This document shows positions 8,519 to 17,715 of a stretch of DNA of 32,543 nucleotides, piece by piece. The DNA is taken from contig JAADGJ010000009.1 of the NCBI GenBank assembly GCA_013152435.1, positions 1-32,543 of the forward strand, in the 5' to 3' direction. This stretch comes from Chloroflexota bacterium. Its GTDB lineage: Bacteria; Chloroflexota; Anaerolineae; DUEN01. The translations under genes were made by a program, and so were the position numbers. Numbering within the stretch: the first letter of the stretch is position 1; the number at the start of each line of letters is the position of its first letter. The notes beneath the pieces are model-generated. The model searched no databases. It worked only from the letters and a program-made list of their open reading frames with translations, and was not told the origin of the DNA.

Positions 8519-10378
8519 ATGAGGACTGTGAGAGAACTGTGGGACAAGGTCGTCCACGTCTGGGAACACCTGAATACAGCGATCAAGCTGCTCATCGTCA
8601 TCGATATCCTGGCGATCTGCCTTCTGGTCGTCTTCTTCGCCACCATCCGGACGACGATCATCCAACAGATGCGTGCTAACATCGACGTCAATTTGCACTA
8701 CCACTTTAACACGCTGCATACGATCCTCGCTCGCGAGGGGCGATATCTATGCGCGGAAGCCCACGCGCTCGCCGGGCTTGAGGATATCACGGACGCGTTG
8801 AACACCCGCGACGTTCGGCACCTACGTCGTACCATCGCCTCTATCCGAAACACGCACAACCTGGATGTCGTCTACATCGCGACGGACGCGGGCGACGTAC
8901 TGCTCAGCGCTGCCCCTCACGGGTTCGACTTCGCCACCGCCATCACCCAAAGCGCGGTCCAAAAGGGCGGGCTGGATGATCACGCCTATCGGTTCCTGAT
9001 CTCCGGCGGCGAGGTCTGGATGACATGCACGGCACCCCATATCCGCTCCGACGGGCAGACGGACGCCCTCCTGTTGCTGGCCCGGGCCATCGACCATGAC
9101 TATCTCCGGGATGTCAGCACCTCGCTGGGATCCGACATCTTCATCACGGATGGCCAATTGTTGGTCAGCTCGCTTCCGCCGGAGGATCACGATCGTCTCC
9201 TCCTCGCCGGGTACATCCTCGACAGCGCAGGGATCACGGAACAACGCTTCCAGGACGCGAGGATCAACGGCGCCACGTATCGCCTGCTGATGGCGCCCTT
9301 GCGGTCGACGGACTCCCCGGCCCTGACCATAGGCCTGCTGCAACCGATCGGCCTCATCGAGAACACCTCCCAGCAGGCCACCCTCCGAATCATCGTCCTG
9401 GGGATCCTGCTCATCGGCATGCCCTTTGTGCTGACCCAATTCCTGGTTCGGGCGATCTTCAAGCCCCTGCGGTCACTGATGAGGGCTGCCGAGGCCATCG
9501 CCGCGGGACATCTGGACCAGCCCATCCAGGTTGAAGGGACCGCGGAGGTCCAGGCGCTGGCCACGAGCTTCAACCAGATGCGTATCCGACTACAGGCGTA
9601 CATGGAAGAGCAACGTCGCTGGAACGAGGAGTTGGACGCTCAGGTGCGCGCACGCACTCGGGAGCTGGAACAGCTGTTCCGGATCCGCGATCAGCTGGTG
9701 GCCAAGCTCATCTTCGCCCAGGAGGAGGAACGGCAACGCATCGCCCGGGATCTGCACGATGAGACCAGCCAGGCGCTGGCCAGCCTGGTTGTCGCCCTGG
9801 GCACGGAGGGCCGCCTCACCCATGATGAGAAGACACGTCAGCGGCTGGAGCAGGTGAAGCGGCTCGCCATCGCGGCGCTCGAGGGGGTCAAGCGCATCGT
9901 GCTGGACCTGCGCCCCCGGCTCCTAGATGATTTCGGCCTGCTGCCGGCCATCCAATGGTACGCAGAGGAGCGCCTGTACCAGGAAGGCGTGGATGTCACC
10001 ATCGAGACGGAGGGGAACGAGGCCCGGCTGCCCTCACACATCGAGATCGGAGTCTTCCGGGTCATCCAAGAGGCTGTGAACAACATCGCACGTCACGCGC
10101 ACGCCACCCAGGCGCGGATCCGCATGGCCTGGCAGTCCGATAAGCTCGTGGTGGAGATCGAGGACGACGGATACGGCTTTGACGTACAGAAGCACATGAG
10201 CGATATGAGACGAAACGGTGGATTGGGATTGCTCAGCATGCAAGAGCGCGTGGCGCTGGCAGGCGGAACCTTCACCATCGATTCCGCCCCAGGCATGGGC
10301 ACTCGCATCCGATTCGAAATCCCACTACCCCGATCGGAGGCAAAGGATGTCCAAGATCCGAGTACTGTTGGTAGATGA
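8519..10378 (+). CDS. Membrane sensor histidine kinase, NarL/LiaS-type
   Basis: 619 residues. A first membrane helix (about 21-43), an extracytoplasmic sensing region of about 240 residues (possibly Cache-like), a second helix (about 291-313), a HAMP domain (about 314-366), a coiled coil, a HisKA_3 dimerisation domain with the phospho-accepting His413 in RIARDLHDE, and an HATPase_c domain with the N-box NIARHAHA and the glycine-rich GYGFD and GLGLLSM motifs. It autophosphorylates on His and passes phosphate to the response regulator encoded by the overlapping next gene. ATG at 8519 sits very close to AGGGA at 8514-8518; GTG at 8528 gives better spacing and may be the real start. Ligand is unknown. 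The position upstream of the cytochrome island suggests redox or acceptor sensing, which is inference. Confidence 0.92.
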   Translation: MRTVRELWDKVVHVWEHLNTAIKLLIVIDILAICLLVVFFATIRTTIIQQMRANIDVNLHYHFNTLHTILAREGRYLCAEAHALAGLEDITDALNTRDVRHLRRTIASIRNTHNLDVVYIATDAGDVLLSAAPHGFDFATAITQSAVQKGGLDDHAYRFLISGGEVWMTCTAPHIRSDGQTDALLLLARAIDHDYLRDVSTSLGSDIFITDGQLLVSSLPPEDHDRLLLAGYILDSAGITEQRFQDARINGATYRLLMAPLRSTDSPALTIGLLQPIGLIENTSQQATLRIIVLGILLIGMPFVLTQFLVRAIFKPLRSLMRAAEAIAAGHLDQPIQVEGTAEVQALATSFNQMRIRLQAYMEEQRRWNEELDAQVRARTRELEQLFRIRDQLVAKLIFAQEEERQRIARDLHDETSQALASLVVALGTEGRLTHDEKTRQRLEQVKRLAIAALEGVKRIVLDLRPRLLDDFGLLPAIQWYAEERLYQEGVDVTIETEGNEARLPSHIEIGVFRVIQEAVNNIARHAHATQARIRMAWQSDKLVVEIEDDGYGFDVQKHMSDMRRNGGLGLLSMQERVALAGGTFTIDSAPGMGTRIRFEIPLPRSEAKDVQDPSTVGR

Positions 10379-11000
10379 CCACGCCATCCTGCGAGCCGGC
10401 CTACGGGCACTGCTGGAGACGTATCCGGACATCGAGGTCGTAGGGGAGGCGAGCGATGGCACGGAGGCCGTCACCAAAGTCCGTGAGCTGCACCCGGATG
10501 TGGTGCTGATGGACATCGCCATGCCCGGTATGAACGGGCTCGTGGCCACGCGATATATCCTGGAAGAAACGCCCGAAACGAAGATCCTGATCCTCACCCA
10601 ATACGGGAACAAGGAATACGTGCTCCCCCTGCTCCAGGCGGGCGCCTCTGGATACGTGCTCAAGCAGGCAGCCGACACGGACCTGATCTCCGCGATCCGG
10701 GCCGTGCAGCAGGGGCAGTCCTTCCTGTACCCACCTATCGCGAAGCTCCTGCTCGACGTATACACCACGCAACGGGACGCGACGGATCCCTACGAACAAC
10801 TCACCCCGCGCGAGCGTGAGGTGCTGATCCACATCGCCGAGGGATACACCAACCGCGAGATCGCCGATATCCTGCACATCAGCCCCAAGACGGTGGATGT
10901 GCACCGCACCCGCCTCATGCGCAAGCTGGGCCTGCACAACGTGGTAGAACTGACCCGATACGCGGTCCGCCGCGGGCTGATCGACCCCACACAGGAGTAG
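10347..11000 (+). CDS. Response regulator, NarL/FixJ (LuxR-type) family
   Basis: 217 residues. The receiver domain has the acidic pair Asp10-Asp11, the phospho-acceptor Asp56 in VVLMDIAMPG and the conserved Lys in GYVLKQA. The C-terminal LuxR-type helix-turn-helix is complete (LTPREREVLIHIAEGYTNREIA, then SPKTVDVHRTRLMRKL, split here by a short linker). The start is ATG at 10347 with GGAGG at 10336-10340, overlapping the kinase gene by 32 bp, so the two are translationally coupled and form a cognate pair. It binds DNA after phosphorylation; its targets are not evident here, but the cytochrome promoters downstream are natural candidates. Confidence 0.95.
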   Translation: MSKIRVLLVDDHAILRAGLRALLETYPDIEVVGEASDGTEAVTKVRELHPDVVLMDIAMPGMNGLVATRYILEETPETKILILTQYGNKEYVLPLLQAGASGYVLKQAADTDLISAIRAVQQGQSFLYPPIAKLLLDVYTTQRDATDPYEQLTPREREVLIHIAEGYTNREIADILHISPKTVDVHRTRLMRKLGLHNVVELTRYAVRRGLIDPTQE

Positions 11001-11404
11001 CTTCAGCCCTCCTTATCCCCCACCCGGCGCTACGGGCATGCGAAGGTCCAGCCCGTAAAGCCCCACGCGCATCAACGCAACGGCATGGATGAGACCCTCA
11101 ACATACCCCTTTTCCCCTGGGAGCGTGTTTGAGAAATCCCGTTGCTCCCGCCACGGGGAGGCGACGCACTCTGAGGATGACCGCCCCCCACGGGACAAAT
11201 ACCGAACATAGCAATAGGACCCGGGGCAGGGGGTAACTCGTGTCCTTCCATCCCCCATTGTAAGGTATTCACCTTATCCACAAAAGTCTCCCCCCCACCT
11301 ACAATTAGTGTAGAATTTCGCGAAGCCCATCGGGCATAACCGAATCAGGGAAGCGCACAAGAGCGAAACGTACTCTCCCAGCAAAGCCGGAGGGCAGATC
11401 ACAA
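11001..11404 (+). other. Intergenic region before the degenerate receiver gene
   Basis: About 400 bp without a convincing gene. It contains a GC-rich element at 11121-11165 that resembles 22939-22980, a DnaA-box match TTATCCACA at 11274-11282, and a weak promoter-like TCCACA (11277-11282), 17 bp, TACAAT (11300-11305) arrangement. Confidence 0.4.
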
Positions 11405-11863
11405 GTGGAGCAGACCCGCATCCTGGTGATAAGTTCTTTTGTGCTGCTCCGCGAGGGGTTGCGTGCTCTCCTGGACGCCTTTCCTTTCTGGCACGTCACC
11501 TGCGAGGCGCCAAGCTGGGAGAAGGTGCGACAGCAAACGATCCAAATGAATCCTGACATCGTGGTCCTGGATGTACCGCAAGTAGACGCGCGGTTTGAGA
11601 CGCTGATTCACAATCTCAAAGCGGCGCCGAAGGCACCTGCTATCGTGGTGCTTAGCCGCCAGGATGATGAGGATTCCCTTATCCGGATCCTGAAGTCCGG
11701 GATACAGGGCTGCTTGTGCGCGACGTCGGATCCTGACGAGCTGATCGCTGCCATCCGAGCGGTCACCACAGGTGCGTCCTTCCTATGCCCGGCGGCTAGT
11801 CGCGTCTTATTGCAGGACTATCGTCGTCAGGCAAGGGGAATACAGCATGACAACGCAGCATAA
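11405..11863 (+). CDS. Stand-alone degenerate receiver-domain protein
   Basis: 152 residues, from GTG at 11405 with GGAGGG at 11389-11394. It aligns by eye with the receiver domain of the regulator at 10347-11000: both have LREGLRALL or LRAGLRALL and a phospho-acceptor-position Asp56 (IVVLD). Key changes are visible. The acidic pair is Ser10-Ser11, and the usual Lys region reads GCLCATSDPDELIAAIRAV. The DNA-binding domain is absent; the protein stops where the linker would begin. It is therefore probably a pseudo-receiver working through protein contact, perhaps modulating the neighbouring system. Its last 17 nt overlap the TPR gene, implying coupled translation. A decayed regulator fragment is the alternative, but the intact ribosome site and coupling argue against that. 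Confidence 0.8.
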   Translation: MEQTRILVISSFVLLREGLRALLDAFPFWHVTCEAPSWEKVRQQTIQMNPDIVVLDVPQVDARFETLIHNLKAAPKAPAIVVLSRQDDEDSLIRILKSGIQGCLCATSDPDELIAAIRAVTTGASFLCPAASRVLLQDYRRQARGIQHDNAA

Positions 11864-12791
11864 CTCACAAAATGCGCCCTCCGCCCAGGGAATCGACCGG
11901 GCGCTATGGGTCGTGACGGCGCTCCTTCTCATCGCCATCGCGAGCTTCGCCGGCTTCTACTACTGGGATCGCTATTATCCTCGCGGCGAGAGCCTGCTGA
12001 CTCGCCGGATCCAACATCTGGAGGAGCTGATCCGGGAGAACCCGGAGAACCCGGGGCTGAGGATCGCCGTCGCGAATCGATATCTGGCCCAAGGGATGAT
12101 CGACTCGGCCATCCAGCAGGCACAGGAGGCGTTGAAGCTTGTTCCAGACTCGGAGGAGGCGCTGATCCTGCTGGGCAAGGCCTACACGCAAAAGGGCGAC
12201 CTGGACGCCGCCATCGAGCAATACGCCAAAGTCGTGGAGCTCAACAAGGACAACGAATTCGCCCACGTCAACCTCCGGCTGGAGACGGCCTATTACGAGC
12301 TGGGCAGTCTCTATCTGGAGCGGGGTGAGCTGGAGCAGGCTCAGGAGGCGTTCCAATCCGCCCTCCAGATCGATCGCACGGACGCGGATGCCCGTTACGG
12401 GCTGGCCATCACCTATCAACGCCTGGGAAAGCACGCCGAGGCGGTCAGCGAATTCCATAAAGCCACGCGCTTCGTCCCTGATTTCGCCGAGGCATACAGG
12501 GGCATGGCGGAGAGCTATCGGGCGCTGGGACAGGCAGCGGGCGCCCAGTATGCGGAGGGCATGGTCGCCTATACGCAGGGAGACTACGAGAAAGCGCTGA
12601 CGATGCTCACCCAGGCGTTGGAGCAGCAGCCCGACCTCACCGACGCATACCTGGGACTGGGGCTGGTCTACGAAAAGCTGGGGCGGTATCAGGAAGGCAT
12701 CGAGGCCGTGCAGAAGTATCTGGATGTCTATCCGGATGACATGGCCGCCCGTTATGCCCTGGGCCGACTGACGCAAGCCGAGGCACGGTAA
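11847..12791 (+). CDS. Membrane-anchored TPR protein
   Basis: 314 residues from ATG at 11847 with AAGGGGA at 11833-11839. One N-terminal membrane helix (about 22-42) is followed by a short linker and an array of tetratricopeptide repeats covering the rest. Typical repeat cores are visible, such as DSAIQQAQEALKLVPDSEEA and AYLGLGLVYEKLGRYQEGIE. TPR arrays mediate protein-protein contacts, so the protein is probably an externally facing scaffold. It sits in one run of genes with the NHL protein and the first cytochromes, 5 bp before the NHL gene, which suggests a role in assembly or organisation of the cytochromes. No catalytic motif is seen. Confidence 0.85.
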   Translation: MTTQHNSQNAPSAQGIDRALWVVTALLLIAIASFAGFYYWDRYYPRGESLLTRRIQHLEELIRENPENPGLRIAVANRYLAQGMIDSAIQQAQEALKLVPDSEEALILLGKAYTQKGDLDAAIEQYAKVVELNKDNEFAHVNLRLETAYYELGSLYLERGELEQAQEAFQSALQIDRTDADARYGLAITYQRLGKHAEAVSEFHKATRFVPDFAEAYRGMAESYRALGQAAGAQYAEGMVAYTQGDYEKALTMLTQALEQQPDLTDAYLGLGLVYEKLGRYQEGIEAVQKYLDVYPDDMAARYALGRLTQAEAR

Positions 12792-12796
12792 TCGAC

Positions 12797-13795
12797 ATGT
12801 TCAAGCGATTCTATCAAGCCTTTCAAGAAATGAACTCACGTACACGCCGGCGGGCGGTCATCCTGGCCGTCCTGATCGTGCTGTTGATGGGTGTGAGCGG
12901 CGTGTGGGCCTATTACGTGCGCACCCGCAAGCCGCTACCTTCGGTCTTGCCGCCTGCGCCGGTCATCGCCCAGACCTTCAAACCCCATTATCTCTTCTCG
13001 ATCTACGGCGTTCAAAAGCCTTATGGCGTGGCCGTCACCCCGAAGGGCGATCGGATTTACGTCACCGAGGGCGGTGGGGAGCGGCTCACGAAGGTCTTTG
13101 ACCGCAGTGGGACTTTCCTGTTCGCGCTGGAGGCGCCCGACTCCTCACCGGGCGATCGGGTCCCTGTGTACGTGGACGTAGCCCCCGATGGGCGGGTATA
13201 CGTCAGCGACCGGCGGCGGCATACCGTCTACATCTATAGCAGCGATGGCACCCTGGAGGGATCGCTTAATCCGCCCGCGGGCGAGGATTCCTGGGCTCCT
13301 TTGGGGCTGAGCTTCACCGGGGGGAAGCTGTACATCACCGATGTGACCCAAGAGCATCATCGGGTGCTGATCTACAGCCCAGACGGGCAATTCCTGGAGG
13401 CCTTCGGGACGGAGGGAAAGGAACGAGGGCAATTCTGGTTCCCCAATGCGGTACAGGTAGATGATGCCGGTCGCATCTATGTCAGCGACAGCAACAACGG
13501 TCGCATCCAGGTATTCGATGAGCAGAAGAACCCCCTGTACGCGATCCGGGGATTTAATCTCCCGCGCGGCATGGCGGCGGACGATCAGGAGCGATTGTTC
13601 ATCGTGGATACCGTGGGGCAACGGGTTCGCGTCTACAGCTTGGCCAGCCAACCCATCCAACTCCTGTATGAGTTTGGTGACCTGGGGATCGGCGACGGGG
13701 AATTCAACTATCCCAACGACATCGCTGCTGATCAAACCGGACGCCTGTACATCACCGACCGGGAGAACGATCGCGTACAGGTGTGGTCCTACTAA
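12797..13795 (+). CDS. Membrane-anchored NHL-repeat beta-propeller protein
   Basis: 332 residues: an N-terminal basic stretch, one membrane helix (about 19-40) and a domain of roughly six NHL repeats. Repeat signatures include PYGVAVTPKGDRIYVTE, PVYVDVAPDGRVYVSDRRRH, NAVQVDDAGRIYVSDSNN, GMAADDQERLFIVDT and NDIAADQTGRLYITDREND. The beta-propeller faces outward and would bind proteins or ligands. NHL proteins often accompany multihaem cytochrome genes in metal-reducing bacteria, where their exact role is unsettled. It starts 5 bp after the TPR gene without a strong ribosome site of its own, so it is probably translated by coupling. It precedes the first cytochrome gene by 142 bp. Confidence 0.87.
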   Translation: MFKRFYQAFQEMNSRTRRRAVILAVLIVLLMGVSGVWAYYVRTRKPLPSVLPPAPVIAQTFKPHYLFSIYGVQKPYGVAVTPKGDRIYVTEGGGERLTKVFDRSGTFLFALEAPDSSPGDRVPVYVDVAPDGRVYVSDRRRHTVYIYSSDGTLEGSLNPPAGEDSWAPLGLSFTGGKLYITDVTQEHHRVLIYSPDGQFLEAFGTEGKERGQFWFPNAVQVDDAGRIYVSDSNNGRIQVFDEQKNPLYAIRGFNLPRGMAADDQERLFIVDTVGQRVRVYSLASQPIQLLYEFGDLGIGDGEFNYPNDIAADQTGRLYITDRENDRVQVWSY

Positions 13796-13937
13796 AGGGC
13801 CCCGAAAACCTTACCCACTTCTGTCATGCGAACCCAAAGCGAGGAGAGGGGGAAAGGAGGTGAGAGCGAAGAGGGACTCGAATGACACTGCAACGACAGC
13901 ACACTTCTCCTAGATTCAGAGAAAGGAGGCACCCTCT

Positions 13938-14837
13938 ATGCGGAAGTGGATTTTACTGATCTTGCTGGCGATCGGGCTGACCGCCCTTTCGACCAGCGTC
14001 GCCTTCGCCGACAATGGCCCACACGTGGGAGACTTCAGCAGCACCACGGATGCATGTGCCGGCTGTCACCGGGCACACCGCGGCCAGGCGCCGAAGCTCT
14101 TGAAGGAAAACTCTCAGGAGGCGCTGTGTCTCTCCTGCCATGGCACCAGCGCTGCGGGCGCATACACGAACGTGGAAGACGGCGTGTATGATGCCGGTGG
14201 CACGGAGGGCACGGAGGGCGCCGGACTGCGCGGCGGCGGGTTCGTGAACGTCAAGATGGACCCGGACATGGATGGCTCCATCGTAAGCGCCGCTGTCACC
14301 TCCAAGCACAACGTGGGCACCGCAGGAACGGTCTGGGGTAATGGCGCCATCGGCTCCGGCGCGGGCAAGACCATCACCCTCCAGTGCGGCAGTTGCCACA
14401 ACCCGCACGGGTTCAGCGGCGCCGACTACTACCGAATCCTGCGCCCCAAGCCCAAGGACTCCGGCGCAAGTGGGAACGTCACCGTGCCCGACGAGACAAG
14501 CAAGAACTACACGGTCTCCTACGACGCCAGCGGCTATCGCAACACGGGTTACCTGACCCAGACCATCAGCGACTGGTGTGCGCAGTGCCACACGCGCTAC
14601 CTGGCCAGCGACGAGGGCGACTCGGGCGATGCGATCTTCAAGTATCGCCACGAGACGGCTGACAACTCGCGCAAGTGCCTGGTGTGCCACGTGGCCCACG
14701 GCACCTCGGCTACCATGGGGGCCTACTCCGGCAGCGTCGAGTGGCCGGATGGGACCGCCGGCGGTGGCAGCACCGACAGCCGATTGCTGCACGTGGACAA
14801 TCGCGGCGTCTGTGTCCAGTGCCACCCGTCACCATAA
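13938..14837 (+). CDS. Hexahaem c-type cytochrome, doubled-CxxCH family
   Basis: 299 residues from ATG at 13938 with AAAGGAGG at 13922-13929. A signal peptide (ILLILLAIGLTALSTSVAFA) ends near residue 24. Six CxxCH motifs: CAGCH, CLSCH, CGSCH, CAQCH, CLVCH and CVQCH. The spacing of CAGCHRAHRG to CLSCH and the CGSCHNPHG segment fit the doubled CXXCH family (PF09699). No membrane anchor is seen after the signal peptide, so it is probably soluble or wall-associated and serves as an electron carrier outside the membrane. The next gene is a close paralogue with one extra haem site. A strong hairpin follows the stop codon. Confidence 0.93.
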   Translation: MRKWILLILLAIGLTALSTSVAFADNGPHVGDFSSTTDACAGCHRAHRGQAPKLLKENSQEALCLSCHGTSAAGAYTNVEDGVYDAGGTEGTEGAGLRGGGFVNVKMDPDMDGSIVSAAVTSKHNVGTAGTVWGNGAIGSGAGKTITLQCGSCHNPHGFSGADYYRILRPKPKDSGASGNVTVPDETSKNYTVSYDASGYRNTGYLTQTISDWCAQCHTRYLASDEGDSGDAIFKYRHETADNSRKCLVCHVAHGTSATMGAYSGSVEWPDGTAGGGSTDSRLLHVDNRGVCVQCHPSP

Positions 14838-14860
14838 TCTCATCGTCTTCCTATCGGGTC

Positions 14861-14896
14861 CGACGAGAGGGGTCCTCCAACGGGCCCCTCTCGTCG
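14861..14896 (+). terminator. Strong intergenic hairpin (attenuator or partial terminator)
   Basis: CGACGAGAGGGG at 14861-14872 pairs perfectly with 14885-14896. With one T-G pair the stem extends to about 15 bp around a 6-nt loop. There is no T-tract, so it may stabilise the upstream message or reduce read-through between the two paralogous cytochrome genes. Confidence 0.55.
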
Positions 14897-14973
14897 CCAT
14901 GTTGCTCAACATCGTCATGGCAGCCTGTCGCGCACCTCGCACGTTCCTTATGTAAGGAGGATCGGTCCCGCCG

Positions 14974-15984
14974 ATGGCACACAAAGCGATGCGAACATGG
15001 GTACTCGTCGGCCTCGCCGCAGCGATGCTTTTGTGGCTGCTCCCAAGCGTCGCTATGGCGGATAACGGTCCACACGTGGGCGACTTCGGCAAGACCACGG
15101 ATGCATGTGCCGGCTGCCATCGGGCACACCGCGGCCAGGCGAAGAAACTCCTGAAGGACGCTTCGCAGCAGGCATTGTGCCTCTCCTGCCATGGTAGCAA
15201 CGCCGCCGGCGCCTACACCAACGTGACGGACGGCGTGTATGATGCCGGTGGCACAGAGGGCACCCCAGGCGCCGGGCTGCGCGGCGGTGGGTTCGCGTAC
15301 GCCGTGATGGATCCGGACATGGATGGGAACATCACAAGCGCCCCCGTCACATCGAAGCACAACGTGGGAGATGCAGGGCTCACCATCTGGGGGCTCGGAA
15401 GCGGAGGCGTGGGACATACAACGTCCTCCTCCAGGGCCACCCTGGAATGCGGCACCTGCCACAACCCGCATGGGTTCAGCGGCGCCGATTACTACCGAAT
15501 CCTGCGAACCGACCTCCCATGTCTGGGTTGTCATCAGATCCACGGTTCCTCATCTCCTATGAGGAGCGCGACCCCGCCTGATGACGCGACGCACAGCCTC
15601 GCCGCGCAGGCGAGCACAGGAATCCCAGACGAGACCCCGAAGAACTATACGATCACCTACAACGCCGCCGGCTATCGCGATGTCAGCTACTTGGACCAGG
15701 CGATCAGCGAGTGGTGCAGCACGTGCCACACGCGCTACATGGCCAGCGACTCGGGGGACACGGGGGATTCCATCTTCCGATATCGTCATGTGACGTCGGA
15801 CAATGAGCGTAAATGTCTGGCCTGCCACGTGGTGCACGGCACATCCGCCACCATGGGAACCTATTCAGGTAGCGTGGAATGGCCGGACGGCACGCCCGGA
15901 GGCGGCAGCGCCGACAGCCGCCTGCTGCACGTGAACAATCGTGGCGTCTGCTATCAATGCCACCCAGCGCCGGGGAGTGACTGA
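14974..15984 (+). CDS. Heptahaem c-type cytochrome, paralogue of the preceding gene
   Basis: 336 residues with a signal peptide ending near MAMADNG-like residues (LLPSVAMA). Seven CxxCH motifs: CAGCH, CLSCH, CGTCH, CLGCH, CSTCH, CLACH and CYQCH. Apart from the signal peptide it matches the upstream hexahaem protein nearly throughout, including GVYDAGGTEG, GLRGGGF, MDPDMDG, FSGADYYRILR and SGSVEWPDGT. The main difference is an insertion of about 30 residues after YYRILR that carries the extra CLGCH. TAAGGAGG at 14953-14960 is 13 nt before ATG 14974; the ATG at 14989 is an alternative. It is likely an extracytoplasmic carrier, and the pair clearly arose by tandem duplication. Confidence 0.93.
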   Translation: MAHKAMRTWVLVGLAAAMLLWLLPSVAMADNGPHVGDFGKTTDACAGCHRAHRGQAKKLLKDASQQALCLSCHGSNAAGAYTNVTDGVYDAGGTEGTPGAGLRGGGFAYAVMDPDMDGNITSAPVTSKHNVGDAGLTIWGLGSGGVGHTTSSSRATLECGTCHNPHGFSGADYYRILRTDLPCLGCHQIHGSSSPMRSATPPDDATHSLAAQASTGIPDETPKNYTITYNAAGYRDVSYLDQAISEWCSTCHTRYMASDSGDTGDSIFRYRHVTSDNERKCLACHVVHGTSATMGTYSGSVEWPDGTPGGGSADSRLLHVNNRGVCYQCHPAPGSD

Positions 15985-16087
15985 GCCCCGTGTGCAGCCG
16001 CAGACACGATCGCTGCGCAGCTTCATCGCCTGATCGTGTGAGAAGGCAGCCACAGCACCCGTTCTTGGATCTCGGGAGACGCTCTTC

Positions 16088-17647
16088 ATGAACGAAGCCC
16101 ACCAACCATCGAAGAAAAGACGACGCCTGATCCCATTCCTCCAGAGAGGACAAGCGGCCGGCATTCGACAGGCTCGTCGATTGAGGATCCCATCCCGCTT
16201 CACCGTTGATCTCACACGACCCGAACACCGACGCAACCTGTTCCTGGGATTCGTCGCTCTCATCCTGGTGGGCTTCGCCTTCCTCTTCAGCGGCTACGAG
16301 GTGTACCACTACACGGAAAGCTCCGAATTTTGCGGCACCGTCTGTCACCCAATGGTCTCGCAATTCGCCCGCTATCAGCGCTCCCCGCACGCCAACGTGG
16401 AATGCGCCAAGTGCCATATCGGCCCGGGAGCCTCGTTCTTCATCAAGTCCAAGATCGATGGGCTCAAACAGGTCTATGCCGTGCTCGCCAACACATACAG
16501 CCGCCCCATCAAGAGCCCGGTCCATGACCTGCGACCGGCGCGTGAGACGTGCGAGGAATGCCACACGCCTACGCTATTCAAAGACAACATCATCAAAACC
16601 ATCCTGCATTACGATAACGACGAGGCAAACACCCCCGTGCAATCCACCTTGATCCTGAAGATGGGCGGATACCAGGAGAGCACGGGCATCAGCCAGGGGA
16701 TTCACTGGCACATCACCAACCCGGTTTATTACATCGCCTCCGATGAACAACGCCAGGTGATCTTGTGGGTGGGTGTGGAACAGAAAGATGGAACGATGAA
16801 GGAGTACTTCGCCCGGGATGTGCTCCTCATGGCTCAGACCTCCTTTGTGGAGGAGGCGAGGAAGAAGGGGCTGGTGCGTGAGATGGACTGCATCGATTGC
16901 CACAACCGCACGGCGCACTACATCCCCACGCCAGAGGAGATGGTGGACGAAGCCATCAGCACAGGGCGCATACCAGCGGACCTGCCTTACATCCGGGCAA
17001 AGGCGGTGGAGGTCCTGAAGCCGCTCTACTCCAGCCTGAACGAGGCCTATGAGGCCATCGACGGATTGATGGACTTCTATCGGGTGGGCTATCCGGCGGT
17101 CTACACCAATCGCCGCAAGGACATTGAGTCCGCCCTCGCCGAGCTGAAGCGGATCTACGCGCAGACGAACTTCCCAGAGATCGGGCTAAACTGGCAGACC
17201 AACCCCAACAACGAGCGACACACGCCGTTTCCCGGCTGCTTCCGCTGCCATGATGGGAAGCACGTGAGCACGGATGAGTCGGGTAAGGCCATCGATACGA
17301 TCGCCGTCAAATGCAATTTGTGTCATACCGTTCCCATCGTCAGTCGCGGCAGCGACCTGCTCGTAGAAGCGCCCGTCATCGTCGGGCCGATTCCGGACTC
17401 CCACTCCGATTTCCGCTGGACAGTGGAGCACCGCTCCATATCCCCGGCGCAACAGGCGGAGTGCTACGTCTGCCACGGGCAGGCCTTCTGCAATAACAAA
17501 GCGTGCCATAACCTCTCCCACCCGCCGGACATGCTGTTTACTCACGCGGATGAATACCGCAGGCGGGGGGATCAGGTTTGCTATACCTGTCATCAGAACA
17601 TCCTGTGCAGCCGTTGCCACCCAGGAGGGATCGTCGAGAACCCGTAA
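16088..17647 (+). CDS. NapC/NrfH-like membrane-anchored decahaem cytochrome c
   Basis: 519 residues: a basic N-terminus, one membrane helix (about 52-72), then an external haem domain. Ten haem sites: CGTVCH (CX3CH) right after the helix, CAKCH, CEECH, CIDCH, CFRCH, CNLCH, CYVCH, CNNKACH (CX4CH), CYTCH and CSRCH. A first haem directly after a single helix, with CHPM and a nearby SPHA segment, is characteristic of NapC/NrfH/NirT quinol dehydrogenases, which take electrons from menaquinol. Those usually have four or five haems, so this is a large C-terminal extension. A related gene lies at 29767-32208, sharing [19 protein letters not shown] and [17 protein letters not shown] at 16074-16078 supports the start. 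Confidence 0.9.
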   Translation: MNEAHQPSKKRRRLIPFLQRGQAAGIRQARRLRIPSRFTVDLTRPEHRRNLFLGFVALILVGFAFLFSGYEVYHYTESSEFCGTVCHPMVSQFARYQRSPHANVECAKCHIGPGASFFIKSKIDGLKQVYAVLANTYSRPIKSPVHDLRPARETCEECHTPTLFKDNIIKTILHYDNDEANTPVQSTLILKMGGYQESTGISQGIHWHITNPVYYIASDEQRQVILWVGVEQKDGTMKEYFARDVLLMAQTSFVEEARKKGLVREMDCIDCHNRTAHYIPTPEEMVDEAISTGRIPADLPYIRAKAVEVLKPLYSSLNEAYEAIDGLMDFYRVGYPAVYTNRRKDIESALAELKRIYAQTNFPEIGLNWQTNPNNERHTPFPGCFRCHDGKHVSTDESGKAIDTIAVKCNLCHTVPIVSRGSDLLVEAPVIVGPIPDSHSDFRWTVEHRSISPAQQAECYVCHGQAFCNNKACHNLSHPPDMLFTHADEYRRRGDQVCYTCHQNILCSRCHPGGIVENP

Positions 17648-17715
17648 GGACCGCCAGGGACGTCCGGTCCGGGGTTGAGCGATCGCCAGACAGAAGCGTC
17701 AGGAGCCGGCATCCG

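Noticed and set aside
11300-11316. TACAATTAG plus TAGAAT similar to 26790-26815, as a shared promoter
   Set aside because: No acceptable -35 in the second copy and different spacing between the boxes. The match is short enough to be chance.
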